NCBI GenBank assembly: GCA_946479205.1
Contig: CAMLFJ010000083.1
Coordinates: 1-9,674, forward strand
Direction: 5' to 3'
DNA length: 9,674 bases
DNA from: an uncultured bacterium
GTDB lineage: Bacteria; Methylomirabilota; Methylomirabilia; Rokubacteriales; CSP1-6
In this document: positions 1 through 5,867 of the stretch, piece by piece
How positions within the stretch are numbered: position 1 is the stretch's first letter
How the letters are laid out: each line of letters begins with the position of its first letter
Program-made: the position numbers and the translations under genes
Notes under the pieces: model-generated
Told to the model about the DNA's origin: nothing
What the model saw: only the letters and a program-made list of their open reading frames with translations
Databases searched by the model: none

Positions 1-1
1 C

Positions 2-895
2 GGCTTCGGGGGCAAACGCACCGCCTACTTCGACGAGATCCTCTTCCTCACCGTGCCCGAGACCGCGGTGCGGCTGGCCGGGGTCGAGACCGGCGAGTAC
101 CACCACGCGATGTTCGTCAAGCAGGACTCCTACGAGCGCATCAAGAGCCTCCCCGCTTTGGAGTCGCGCATCGTCAAGCCGCGAGGCTGGGCGGTCGCGG
201 TCATGAACCACAAGTCGCCGCTGACGAGCCAGAAGAAGATCCGCCAGGCGTTCCAGGCCGCGCTCGACATGGAGCCGATCCTGGTGGCGGGCTTCGGCTC
301 GAAGGAGTTCTACCGGCTCGACCCGGGCGTGTTCTTCCCCGAGCAGCCCTGGCACTCGACGGCGAGCGCCAAGCTCTACAATCAGAAGGACAAGGACAAG
401 GCCCGTCGCCTCCTCAAGGAAGCGGGCTACGCCGGGCAGCCCCTGCGCTGGATCACCACGCGCGAGTACGAGTTCATGTACAAGAACGCGCTGGTGGGCA
501 AGCAGCAGCTCGAGGAAGTGGGGATCACGGTGGATCTCCAGGTGGTGGACTGGGCCACGCTGAACAACCGCGGGGAGAAGTCCGAGCTCTGGGAGGTCTT
601 CTCCACCGGCTTCGTCTTCTCCGCCGACCCGGCCAACCACGTCGCGCTCCGCTGCACCTTCAACGGCTGGTGGTGCAACGAGGAGAAGGAGCGCCTGCTC
701 GCCGAGCTGCAGGGCGAGAACGACCTGAAGAAGCGGAAGGCCATCATCGACCGCATCCAGACCGTGTTCTACGAGGACGTGGGCAGCGTCAAGCTCGGCG
801 ACTACTTCACGCTCGACGCCGCGCGCCGGGAGCTGCGGGGCGACTTCCGCACCGCGCCGAGGCTGTACTTCTGGAATAGCTGGCTGGCCAAGTAG
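2..895 (+). CDS. ABC transporter solute-binding protein, family 5 (C-terminal part, 5' truncated)
   Basis: This is the C-terminal 297 residues of an extracytoplasmic substrate-binding protein of the peptide/nickel (SBP family 5) type. It would capture a ligand outside the membrane and deliver it to the two permeases encoded just downstream. The reading frame is open from the window edge, so the signal peptide and roughly the first 200-250 residues are missing (the family is usually about 500-550 residues). Visible family features are a hinge-region stretch with VMNHKSPLTSQKKIRQAFQAA-type sequence (the family's 'N...P..D.RVRQA' block), followed by a KARRLLKEAGY block, a QQLEEVGITVDLQVVDWAT block, and a C-terminal stretch ending in YFWNSWLAK. 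The stop is only 6 nt before the DppB-type gene, which supports one operon. The ligand cannot be predicted from this part; a di- or oligopeptide is only the family default. The internal GTG at 53 is not the true start, because the homology continues upstream of it. Confidence 0.9.
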   Translation, partial: GFGGKRTAYFDEILFLTVPETAVRLAGVETGEYHHAMFVKQDSYERIKSLPALESRIVKPRGWAVAVMNHKSPLTSQKKIRQAFQAALDMEPILVAGFGSKEFYRLDPGVFFPEQPWHSTASAKLYNQKDKDKARRLLKEAGYAGQPLRWITTREYEFMYKNALVGKQQLEEVGITVDLQVVDWATLNNRGEKSELWEVFSTGFVFSADPANHVALRCTFNGWWCNEEKERLLAELQGENDLKKRKAIIDRIQTVFYEDVGSVKLGDYFTLDAARRELRGDFRTAPRLYFWNSWLAK

Positions 896-901
896 GGAGG
901 C

Positions 902-1846
902 GTGCAGACCTACCTGCTCCGCCGGGTGCTGGCGGTCATCCCGGTGATGCTCGTGGTGGCCACCGTGACGTTCGTGCTGATCCACCTGGCCCCCGGGGAT
1001 CCCGCCAGCATCATCGCGGGGCCGGACGCCACCCCGGAGAACATCGCGCGCCTGCGGAAGCACCTGGGCCTCGACGAATCCCTCCCCGCCCAGCTCCTGC
1101 ACTGGTTCGGGCGTCTCCTGCGGGGCGACCTGGGCGATTCGATCTTCCTGCGCCGGCCGGTCACCGAGGCGATCATCGAGCGCCTCGAGCCGACCCTGCT
1201 CCTGACGAGCTGGGCCACCCTGATCGCGGTGCTCATCGGGGTGCCCGCCGGCATCATCTCGGCGCGCTACCACAACACCGCGGTGGACCAGTCGTTCATG
1301 GGGCTGGCCCTGATCGGCCTCTCCATCCCCAACTTCCTGCTCGGCCTGCTGATGATCCTGGTCTTCGGGGTCTGGCTGCGCTGGCTGCCGGTGGCCGGCT
1401 ACGTGCCGCTCGACATGGGCCTCTGGCCCAACGCGCGCTCGCTGCTCATGCCGAGCGTCTCGCTCGGGCTCGTGCAGTCCGCGCTGATCGCCCGCATCAC
1501 CCGCTCGAGCATGCTCGACGTGCTGCGCGAGCAGTACATCCTGGCCAGCCGGGCCAAGGGCCTGGCCGAGCGGGCGGTGGTCTACAAGCACGCGCTCAAG
1601 AACGCGATCATCCCGACTCTCACCGTGATCGGCATCACCTTCGCGATCCTGATCGGGGGCGCGGTGGTGATCGAGACCGTGTTCAATATCCCGGGGGTGG
1701 GGCGCCTCATCATCTCGGCGGTGCTCCGGCGCGACTACCCGGTGATCCAGGGCGTGGTGCTGGTCATCGCGCTCACCTACACCCTCATCAACCTGCTGGT
1801 GGATCTGATCTACCTGACGCTCGATCCGCGGATTCGCTACCAGTGA
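902..1846 (+). CDS. ABC transporter permease, DppB/GsiC type
   Basis: Inner-membrane permease subunit of a peptide/nickel-type importer, 314 residues, which is a normal length for the family. The N-terminus MQTYLLRRVLAVIPVMLVV is the typical DppB opening (short basic stretch, then TM1 at about 9-28). Further hydrophobic segments lie at about 99-120, 132-157, 185-205, 241-262 and 281-307. The periplasmic HLAPGDPA block (28-35) and the LRGDLGDS block (73-80) are family hallmarks. The cytoplasmic EAA loop that contacts the ATPase is at about 215-237 (ASRAKGL...HALKNAIIP), and the protein ends in the usual LDPRIRYQ. The start is GTG. The only Shine-Dalgarno match, GGAGG at 896-900, sits 1 nt from it, which is unusually close; translation is probably coupled to the upstream gene, whose stop is 6 nt away. 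A later start would remove TM1. It overlaps the next permease gene by 4 nt. Confidence 0.95.
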   Translation: MQTYLLRRVLAVIPVMLVVATVTFVLIHLAPGDPASIIAGPDATPENIARLRKHLGLDESLPAQLLHWFGRLLRGDLGDSIFLRRPVTEAIIERLEPTLLLTSWATLIAVLIGVPAGIISARYHNTAVDQSFMGLALIGLSIPNFLLGLLMILVFGVWLRWLPVAGYVPLDMGLWPNARSLLMPSVSLGLVQSALIARITRSSMLDVLREQYILASRAKGLAERAVVYKHALKNAIIPTLTVIGITFAILIGGAVVIETVFNIPGVGRLIISAVLRRDYPVIQGVVLVIALTYTLINLLVDLIYLTLDPRIRYQ

Positions 1847-2712
1847 GCGATCCCGCGATCCGCTGGCGGTGGCTGCGGCTCCTGGGGCGGCGGCGGATCG
1901 CCATGATCGGCGCGATCCTGGTGGCGCTCAACGTGCTGGTGGCCGTCTTCGCGCCGGTGATCGGGCGCTGGGAGCCGCAGCTCCTCGACGTCAAGGCCCG
2001 CCTGGCCCCGCCCAACCCGGCCCACTGGATGGGCACCGACGACGTGGGGCGGGACGTCTGGAGCCGCGTGGTCCACGGCACCCGGCTCTCCATGCTGGTG
2101 GGCGGCGTGGTCATGCTCTTCTCGTTCGTGGGAGGCATCGTCTTCGGCCTGCTCGGCGGCTACTACCGCCCGCTCGACAACGTGCTGATGCGGATCATGG
2201 ACGGCTTCATGGCGTTCCCGCCCATCATCCTGGCGATCGCCCTCATGGCGTCACTGGGGCCGAGCGTGGTGAACGTGATCGTGGCCCTCGGGATCGTGTA
2301 CGTGCCGAGGGTGGCGCGCATCGTCCGCGGCTCGGTCCTGGTGATCCGCGAGACGCCGTACGTGGAAGCCGCGCTCGCCTTGGGCGTCCCGGACGTGACC
2401 GTGCTGCTGCGGCACGTGCTGCCGAACTGCCTCTCGCCGGTCATCGTGCAGGGCACGTTCATCTTCGCGGCGGCCGTCCTGGGCGAGGCCGCGCTGTCGT
2501 TCCTGGGCGTCGGCGTGCCGCCCCAGATTCCCTCGTGGGGCAATGTGCTGGCCGAGGGCCGGCTCTACCTGCAGCAGGCGCCCTGGCTCACCCTCTTTCC
2601 CGGGGCCGCCATCATGGCCTGCATCCTCGGGCTGAACCTCTTCGGCGACGGGCTCCGCGACCTGCTCGATCCGAAGATGCAGGGTGTCGCTAACTCAGCT
2701 CGACCGTCTTGA
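1843..2712 (+). CDS. ABC transporter permease, DppC/GsiD type
   Basis: Second inner-membrane permease of the same importer, 289 residues. It would pair with the DppB-type subunit to form the translocation pore. Family signatures are the N-terminal basic stretch before TM1 (about 20-40), the block HWMGTDDVGRDVWSR at 61-75 found in nearly all DppC proteins, further TM segments at about 84-108, 122-139, 142-158, 199-222 and 247-268, an EAA loop at about 173-195 (YVEAALALGVPD...HVLPN), and the C-terminal NLFGDGLRDLLDPK at 265-278. The GTG start overlaps the preceding TGA as GTGA (1843-1846), a translational-coupling arrangement, and no separate ribosome-binding site is evident. No DppD/DppF-type ATPase genes follow; they must lie upstream of the window or elsewhere. 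The 3' end runs 23 nt into the end of the opposing minus-strand gene, so no dedicated terminator fits between them. Confidence 0.95.
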   Translation: MSDPAIRWRWLRLLGRRRIAMIGAILVALNVLVAVFAPVIGRWEPQLLDVKARLAPPNPAHWMGTDDVGRDVWSRVVHGTRLSMLVGGVVMLFSFVGGIVFGLLGGYYRPLDNVLMRIMDGFMAFPPIILAIALMASLGPSVVNVIVALGIVYVPRVARIVRGSVLVIRETPYVEAALALGVPDVTVLLRHVLPNCLSPVIVQGTFIFAAAVLGEAALSFLGVGVPPQIPSWGNVLAEGRLYLQQAPWLTLFPGAAIMACILGLNLFGDGLRDLLDPKMQGVANSARPS

Positions 2713-3355
2713 CGTAGACCCCGGGCGAGCCGGGCGCGTGCGTCATGTTCTTCCTCATCTGCTCGTTCGCCGGCACCGCGTCGCGCTGGGCCATCCACGC
2801 GGGGCTCTCCGAGACCTTGGGATGCTCGAACTCGTAGAGCGTCAGATAGGTGGGCGTGCCTTCCACCGCCCGGTAGCGACGGCCGCGGATCACGCCGGGC
2901 ACCTTCTCGTAGTTCGGCACGTAGATCGTGCTGTACCAGGTGTTGAAGTCGGCATCGACGGCGGGCGGCACGCTCATGCGGCCGATCTGGAGCACCGGCG
3001 CCATCGGGGCGGCCGCGATGGTCGACGTGATCGCCTGGGGGTGGATCATGGTGTAGACGTTGCGGATGAACGTGGTGGCGATGGTCCCGGGCCCGGACCG
3101 CTTCGTCCACTCGGTGGGATTGGCCTGGACCTTCTTGTAGGCCGGGGTCTCCAGCACCGCCGCGCTCTCGAGCTCGTAGTACGCGAGGTGCTTCGGCCCG
3201 CCCTTCACGGCCTCGTACCGCGCCCCGCTCAGGAAGCCGGGGATGGCCATGCGCTCCGGCAGATGCTCCTCGTTGTACCACCGGTTGAACTCGTCTTCCT
3301 TGTTCGCCGGCACGTCCGCCCACACCATCAAGAGCCCGGTGCCTTTCTTGGCCAT
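2690..3355 (-). CDS. Tandem EthD/dimeric alpha-beta-barrel-like protein
   Basis: A 221-residue predicted soluble protein built from two related halves, each resembling the ferredoxin-like 'dimeric alpha-beta barrel' fold (EthD/DUF4286-like proteins). Half one has FNRWYNEEHLPERMAIPGF at 23-41, then GARYEAV and LAYYELES. Half two has FNTWYSTIYVPNYEKVPGV at 137-155, then GRRYRAV and LTLYEFEH. The conserved order is F-N-x-W-Y, a downstream Pro pair, P-G, then the R-Y-x-A-V and YE(L/F)E strands. I know of no defined reaction for this family; members often sit beside degradation or redox genes. The start ATG at 3353-3355 was chosen because AGGGAGG lies about 5 nt upstream and the protein opens with MAKKGTGLLMVW, whereas the open frame continuing upstream to 3526 runs into the neighbouring gene's DNA. 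It lies 61 nt downstream of the MFS gene on the same strand and may be cotranscribed with it. Function unknown. Confidence 0.85.
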   Translation of the reverse strand: MAKKGTGLLMVWADVPANKEDEFNRWYNEEHLPERMAIPGFLSGARYEAVKGGPKHLAYYELESAAVLETPAYKKVQANPTEWTKRSGPGTIATTFIRNVYTMIHPQAITSTIAAAPMAPVLQIGRMSVPPAVDADFNTWYSTIYVPNYEKVPGVIRGRRYRAVEGTPTYLTLYEFEHPKVSESPAWMAQRDAVPANEQMRKNMTHAPGSPGVYVKTVELS

Positions 3356-3375
3356 GGCGCCCTCCCTTGCGGACG

Positions 3376-3381
3376 GGTATA
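3376..3381 (-). promoter_or_regulatory. Possible extended -10 element before the EthD-like gene
   Basis: The 61-nt gap between the MFS stop and the EthD-like start contains one AT-rich patch in an otherwise very GC-rich stretch. Read on the minus strand it gives TGATATACC, which fits an extended -10 (TGn followed by TATACC). I see no good -35 hexamer at the usual spacing (TGCGCC only). The predicted transcript would start about 15 nt before the AGGGAGG ribosome-binding site. This would give the EthD-like gene its own promoter in addition to read-through from the MFS gene. Weak, motif-only call. Confidence 0.2.
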
Positions 3382-3416
3382 TCACAGAGCGCGAGGCGGG
3401 CGCATCGCGAGGACCG

Positions 3417-4643
3417 TCACCCGGTGGCATCCCGGAAGACCCGCCCCCCGAGGATGGACACCGCGGCAACTCCCTCCAGAACCACCAGGCACCACAGCGC
3501 GGGCTGGTAGCTCCCGAGCAGGTCATGCAGCAGCCCCATCAAGCCCGGCCCGAGCGCGACGCCGATCTGGGCGGTCGCCGCCACCAGTCCGAACACGGTG
3601 CCGAAGGAGCGCTGGCCGAACTCCTCGCGCGCCAGGAGGGGCGGCAAGGTGATCAGGTTGCCAACGCCCAGGCCGAAGACGAGACTCGCGGCCACGAAGA
3701 CCACCGGCGAGGGCCACATCGCCATCATCGCGAGGGCCGCGCCCTGGGCGCCGATATTGACGGCGGACAGGCTCCGGAGGTCCACCCGGTCGGAGAGGAG
3801 GCCGAGCGCGATGCGGCCGAGCAGGGCGGCCACGGTGGTGGCGCTCACCGTGAGGGCCGCGTGGCCCTCGCCGAGGTAGGGCTCCAGCAGGCTGATCTGG
3901 TGGACGATGAACCCCACCTGGGCGGCCAGCGCCAGGGCGAAGGGCACCATCAGCGTCCAGAGCAGCGGGACGCGCAACGCCTCCGGTCGTGTCCAGACTC
4001 GCGATTGCCGGATCCCCTCGTCGCCCGGGCCCATTGCCCCGTGACGCTGCAGCTCGATCGCGACCTCAGCGGCGGTCGGGCGGCCGCGGATCACGAGAAG
4101 GACCAGCGGCAGACCGATCACGAGCGCGGCGGCGCCGGCCGCCGCGGTGGCGAACCGGAACCCTCGATGCTGGACCAGGGCGACCAGGATCGGCACGAGG
4201 ACCATGCCTCCCACGCTGGCCCCGGTGAGGGCCAGCGTCATCGCGAGGCCCTGGCGGCGGCCGAACCAGGGCAGGATCGTGCTGCTGATACCGGTCAAGC
4301 TGAGGCAGGACCAGGACGTCGCCAGCACCAGATAGACCGCGAAGAGCTGCCACGGAGCGGTGATCAGGCCGAGCGCGGCCACCGCGGCCGCCATGGCGAC
4401 AACCCCGTAGGTGAGCACCCCGCGAGGGCCGCGGCGGTCGATGAGACCGCCGACGAGCGCGATGCCGACGGCGCTGACCGCGTAGTAGACCGTCACCGCC
4501 ACCGAGATGAGTCCGGCGGACCACCCGTGCAGACGGCTCAGCGCGTGCAGATAAACGCCGAGGCCGTAGAAACCGAGGCCCCAGGAGAAGGTCGCGATGA
4601 GGCCGCAGGCGATGACAACGGACCAGCCGCGATAGAAGGGCAC
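3417..4643 (-). CDS. Major facilitator superfamily transporter (monocarboxylate/OFA-like)
   Basis: Polytopic inner-membrane transporter of 408 residues with about 12 hydrophobic segments in two halves, separated by a polar cytoplasmic loop at about 186-222. The N-terminal FYRGWSVVIACGL and the loop 2-3 motif GGLIDRRGPRGV (65-76, the MFS motif A pattern D-R-x-G-x-R) are diagnostic. A degenerate second copy, GLLSDRVDLRSL, follows TM8 (281-292). The PFYRGW opening and overall pattern resemble oxalate/formate- or monocarboxylate-type MFS members, but the substrate is not determined. The reading frame extends to a GTG at 4670, but that codon lies inside the palindromic repeat 4666-4698, so the GTG at 4641-4643 (protein MPFYRGW) is the more credible start. 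There is no clear Shine-Dalgarno before it; see the -10-like element. It is divergent from the F420 oxidoreductase gene and upstream of the EthD-like gene on the same strand. Confidence 0.88.
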   Translation of the reverse strand: MPFYRGWSVVIACGLIATFSWGLGFYGLGVYLHALSRLHGWSAGLISVAVTVYYAVSAVGIALVGGLIDRRGPRGVLTYGVVAMAAAVAALGLITAPWQLFAVYLVLATSWSCLSLTGISSTILPWFGRRQGLAMTLALTGASVGGMVLVPILVALVQHRGFRFATAAAGAAALVIGLPLVLLVIRGRPTAAEVAIELQRHGAMGPGDEGIRQSRVWTRPEALRVPLLWTLMVPFALALAAQVGFIVHQISLLEPYLGEGHAALTVSATTVAALLGRIALGLLSDRVDLRSLSAVNIGAQGAALAMMAMWPSPVVFVAASLVFGLGVGNLITLPPLLAREEFGQRSFGTVFGLVAATAQIGVALGPGLMGLLHDLLGSYQPALWCLVVLEGVAAVSILGGRVFRDATG

Positions 4644-4649
4644 GACACG

Positions 4650-4655
4650 GTTATA
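4650..4655 (-). promoter_or_regulatory. Possible -10 element for the MFS gene (leaderless transcript?)
   Basis: On the minus strand TATAAC (a 5/6 match to TATAAT) ends 6 nt before the GTG start at 4643, so transcription would begin at or next to the start codon. The -35 position 17 nt further up reads AGGGCA, a 3/6 match to TTGACA, and lies within the palindromic repeat. A leaderless mRNA would explain the absence of a ribosome-binding site. Motif-only evidence. Confidence 0.25.
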
Positions 4656-4665
4656 CCCCGTGCCT

Positions 4666-4698
4666 CTCACCCTGCCCTCTCCCCAGGGGGAGAGGGTG
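4666..4698. repeat. Short copy of palindromic intergenic repeat
   Basis: This contains a perfect 10-bp inverted repeat, CCCTCTCCCC (4675-4684) against GGGGAGAGGG (4687-4696), with a 2-nt gap. The left flank CTCACCCTG extends the match, so 19 nt at 4666-4684 are identical to 5776-5794 in the long copy downstream. It lies in the 112-nt divergent region between the MFS gene and the F420 oxidoreductase gene. It behaves like a REP-type or miniature palindromic element rather than a terminator, since it sits between two gene starts and has no T tract. Confidence 0.8.
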
Positions 4699-4724
4699 AA
4701 TCAGGCGGGAGGGTAAGGTATGCT
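4696..4724 (+). promoter_or_regulatory. Possible promoter of the F420 oxidoreductase operon
   Basis: GTGAAT (4696-4701; 3/6 to TTGACA) and TATGCT (4719-4724; 4/6 to TATAAT) are separated by 17 nt. Transcription would start near 4731, leaving a leader of about 25 nt that still contains the GAGGAG ribosome-binding site at 4743-4748. The -35 half touches the end of the palindromic repeat. It would drive the rightward cluster. Weak match; sigma-factor consensus for this lineage is unknown. Confidence 0.2.
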
Positions 4725-4742
4725 TCTGGCCGAACCCTCAGC

Positions 4743-4748
4743 GAGGAG
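4743..4748 (+). promoter_or_regulatory. Ribosome-binding site fixing the F420 oxidoreductase start
   Basis: GAGGAG lies 7 nt before the GTG at 4756, an ideal Shine-Dalgarno distance. It favours GTG 4756 over the in-frame ATG at 4720, which has no such spacing (the nearest purine run, GGGAGGG, is 7-13 nt upstream and is less convincing) and would add 12 residues not typical of the family. Confidence 0.7.
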
Positions 4749-4755
4749 AACGCCC

Positions 4756-5772
4756 GTGAAGCTCGACGTGTCCATGCTGACCCACGACCTCAAGACCCTT
4801 CCCGACTATGCCCGGAAGGTCGAGGCGATGGGCTACGACTGCCTCTGGTCGTCGGAAACCCAGCACGATCCGTATCTGCCGGTGGCCATCGCCGCGACCG
4901 CGACGTCGCGCATCAAGCTCGGCACCAACATCGCGACGGTGTTCTCGCGCAGCCCCATGATCACCGCGCACATCGCCTGGGACCTGCAGAAGGCCTCGGC
5001 CGGGCGCTTCACGCTGGGGCTCGGCACCCAGGTCAAGGCGCACAACGAGCGGCGCTTCTCGGTCAAGTTCGAGTCGCCGGGGCCGAAGATGGCGGAGGCC
5101 ATCCGCGCCATCCGCACCATCTGGGACTGCTGGCAGAACGACACCAAGCTCAACTTCAAGGGGCAGTTCTACACCTTCGACATCATGACGCCGTTCTTCA
5201 ACCCGGGGCCGATCGATCACCCGAAGATCCCGATCTACATCGCGGCGGTGAACCCGCTCATGTGCCGGATCGCGGGCGAGCTGTGCGACGGCATGCACGT
5301 GCACCCGTTCAACAGCCCGAAGTACCTGCGGGAGATCGTCCACCCGGCGGTCGAGGAAGGGCTCAAGCGCTCCGGGCGCGCCCGCAAGGATTTCACCTAC
5401 GCGACGGCCACCTTCGTGGTGGTGGGCGACACCGAGAAGGAGCGGGCCGCGCAGGCCCAGACCGTCAAGCAGCAGATCGCCTTCTACGGCTCCACCCGCA
5501 CCTACCAGCCCGTGCTCGCGGCGCACGGGTGGGAGGACGTCACCGGCAAGCTCCACCGCAAGTCGGTGGAGGGGGACTGGAAGGGGATGGCCGATCTCAT
5601 CACCGACGAGATGCTCGACACCTACGCGGTGACCGCGACCTACGAGAACCTGCACGCGAAGGTCGAGGAGCGCTACCGGGGGCTGCTCGACCGCACCGGG
5701 CTCTACCAGCCCTACCAGCCGAACCTGAACGATCCGCGCCTGCCCGCCATGGTGCGGGCGTTCAACGGATGA
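4756..5772 (+). CDS. LLM-class F420-dependent oxidoreductase (TIGR03617-like)
   Basis: A 338-residue luciferase-like TIM-barrel oxidoreductase, expected to be cytoplasmic and to use coenzyme F420 (or a flavin) for hydride transfer on an unknown substrate. It begins MKLDVSMLTHDLKTLPDYARKVEAMGYDCLW, the usual first strand and helix of the barrel. It then has the ETQHDPYLP block (34-42), the SRIKLGTNIATVFSRSPM block (51-68), the classical GRFTLGLG turn (83-90), a HPKIPIYIAAVNP strand (155-167) and a C-terminal tail rich in Tyr-Gln-Pro. The pattern best fits the MSMEG_2256-like TIGR03617 subfamily from memory. The start is set by the GAGGAG site 7 nt upstream. It is bracketed by two copies of a palindromic repeat: one before its start, and one beginning at the base after its TGA. 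It heads the rightward cluster, which suggests a redox step on an intermediate of the neighbouring acyl-CoA enzymes. FMN in place of F420 cannot be excluded. Confidence 0.88.
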   Translation: MKLDVSMLTHDLKTLPDYARKVEAMGYDCLWSSETQHDPYLPVAIAATATSRIKLGTNIATVFSRSPMITAHIAWDLQKASAGRFTLGLGTQVKAHNERRFSVKFESPGPKMAEAIRAIRTIWDCWQNDTKLNFKGQFYTFDIMTPFFNPGPIDHPKIPIYIAAVNPLMCRIAGELCDGMHVHPFNSPKYLREIVHPAVEEGLKRSGRARKDFTYATATFVVVGDTEKERAAQAQTVKQQIAFYGSTRTYQPVLAAHGWEDVTGKLHRKSVEGDWKGMADLITDEMLDTYAVTATYENLHAKVEERYRGLLDRTGLYQPYQPNLNDPRLPAMVRAFNG

Positions 5773-5853
5773 CCCCTCACCCTGCCCTCTCCCCTGAGGG
5801 GAGAGGGTTTCGAGAACCCTCGCCCCCGGAGGGGGAGAGGGCAGGGTGAGGGG
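5773..5853. repeat. Long palindromic intergenic repeat (22-bp perfect arms)
   Basis: An 81-bp element fills most of the 95-nt gap between the F420 oxidoreductase and the enoyl-CoA hydratase. The outer arms 5773-5794 and 5832-5853 are perfect reverse complements over 22 nt. Inside are a GGGGAGAGGG block at 5798-5807, which can pair with 5785-5794 (10 bp, 3-nt loop), and a central hairpin GAGGGTT/AACCCTC (5803-5809 with 5815-5821, 5-nt loop). CCCCC 5823-5827 can also pair with 5831-5835. The element can therefore fold as one long cruciform or as two side-by-side hairpins. It shares 19 identical nt with the copy at 4666-4684. Its left arm starts at the base after the stop codon, and its right end is 4 nt from the next gene's ribosome-binding site. 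There is no T tract, so it is not a standard intrinsic terminator, although it could attenuate transcription or stabilise the mRNA. Confidence 0.9.
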
Positions 5854-5867
5854 GAGAAGAGGACGCG

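Noticed and set aside
4720..4755. ATG at 4720 as start of the F420 oxidoreductase
   Set aside because: It adds 12 residues (MLLAEPSARRTP) not typical of the family, while GTG 4756 has a well-placed GAGGAG and gives the usual MKLDVSM opening.
3243..5849. 868-codon open frame on the + strand
   Set aside because: It runs antisense to the MFS gene and then out of frame through the F420 oxidoreductase. Its protein is low-complexity (Arg, Gly, His, Glu, Ala rich) with no domain pattern, as expected of a GC-rich shadow frame.
5773..5853. Palindrome as a rho-independent terminator
   Set aside because: Stable stems are present but there is no T tract, the stem sequence recurs between two divergent gene starts at 4666-4698, and the following gene is close and co-directional.
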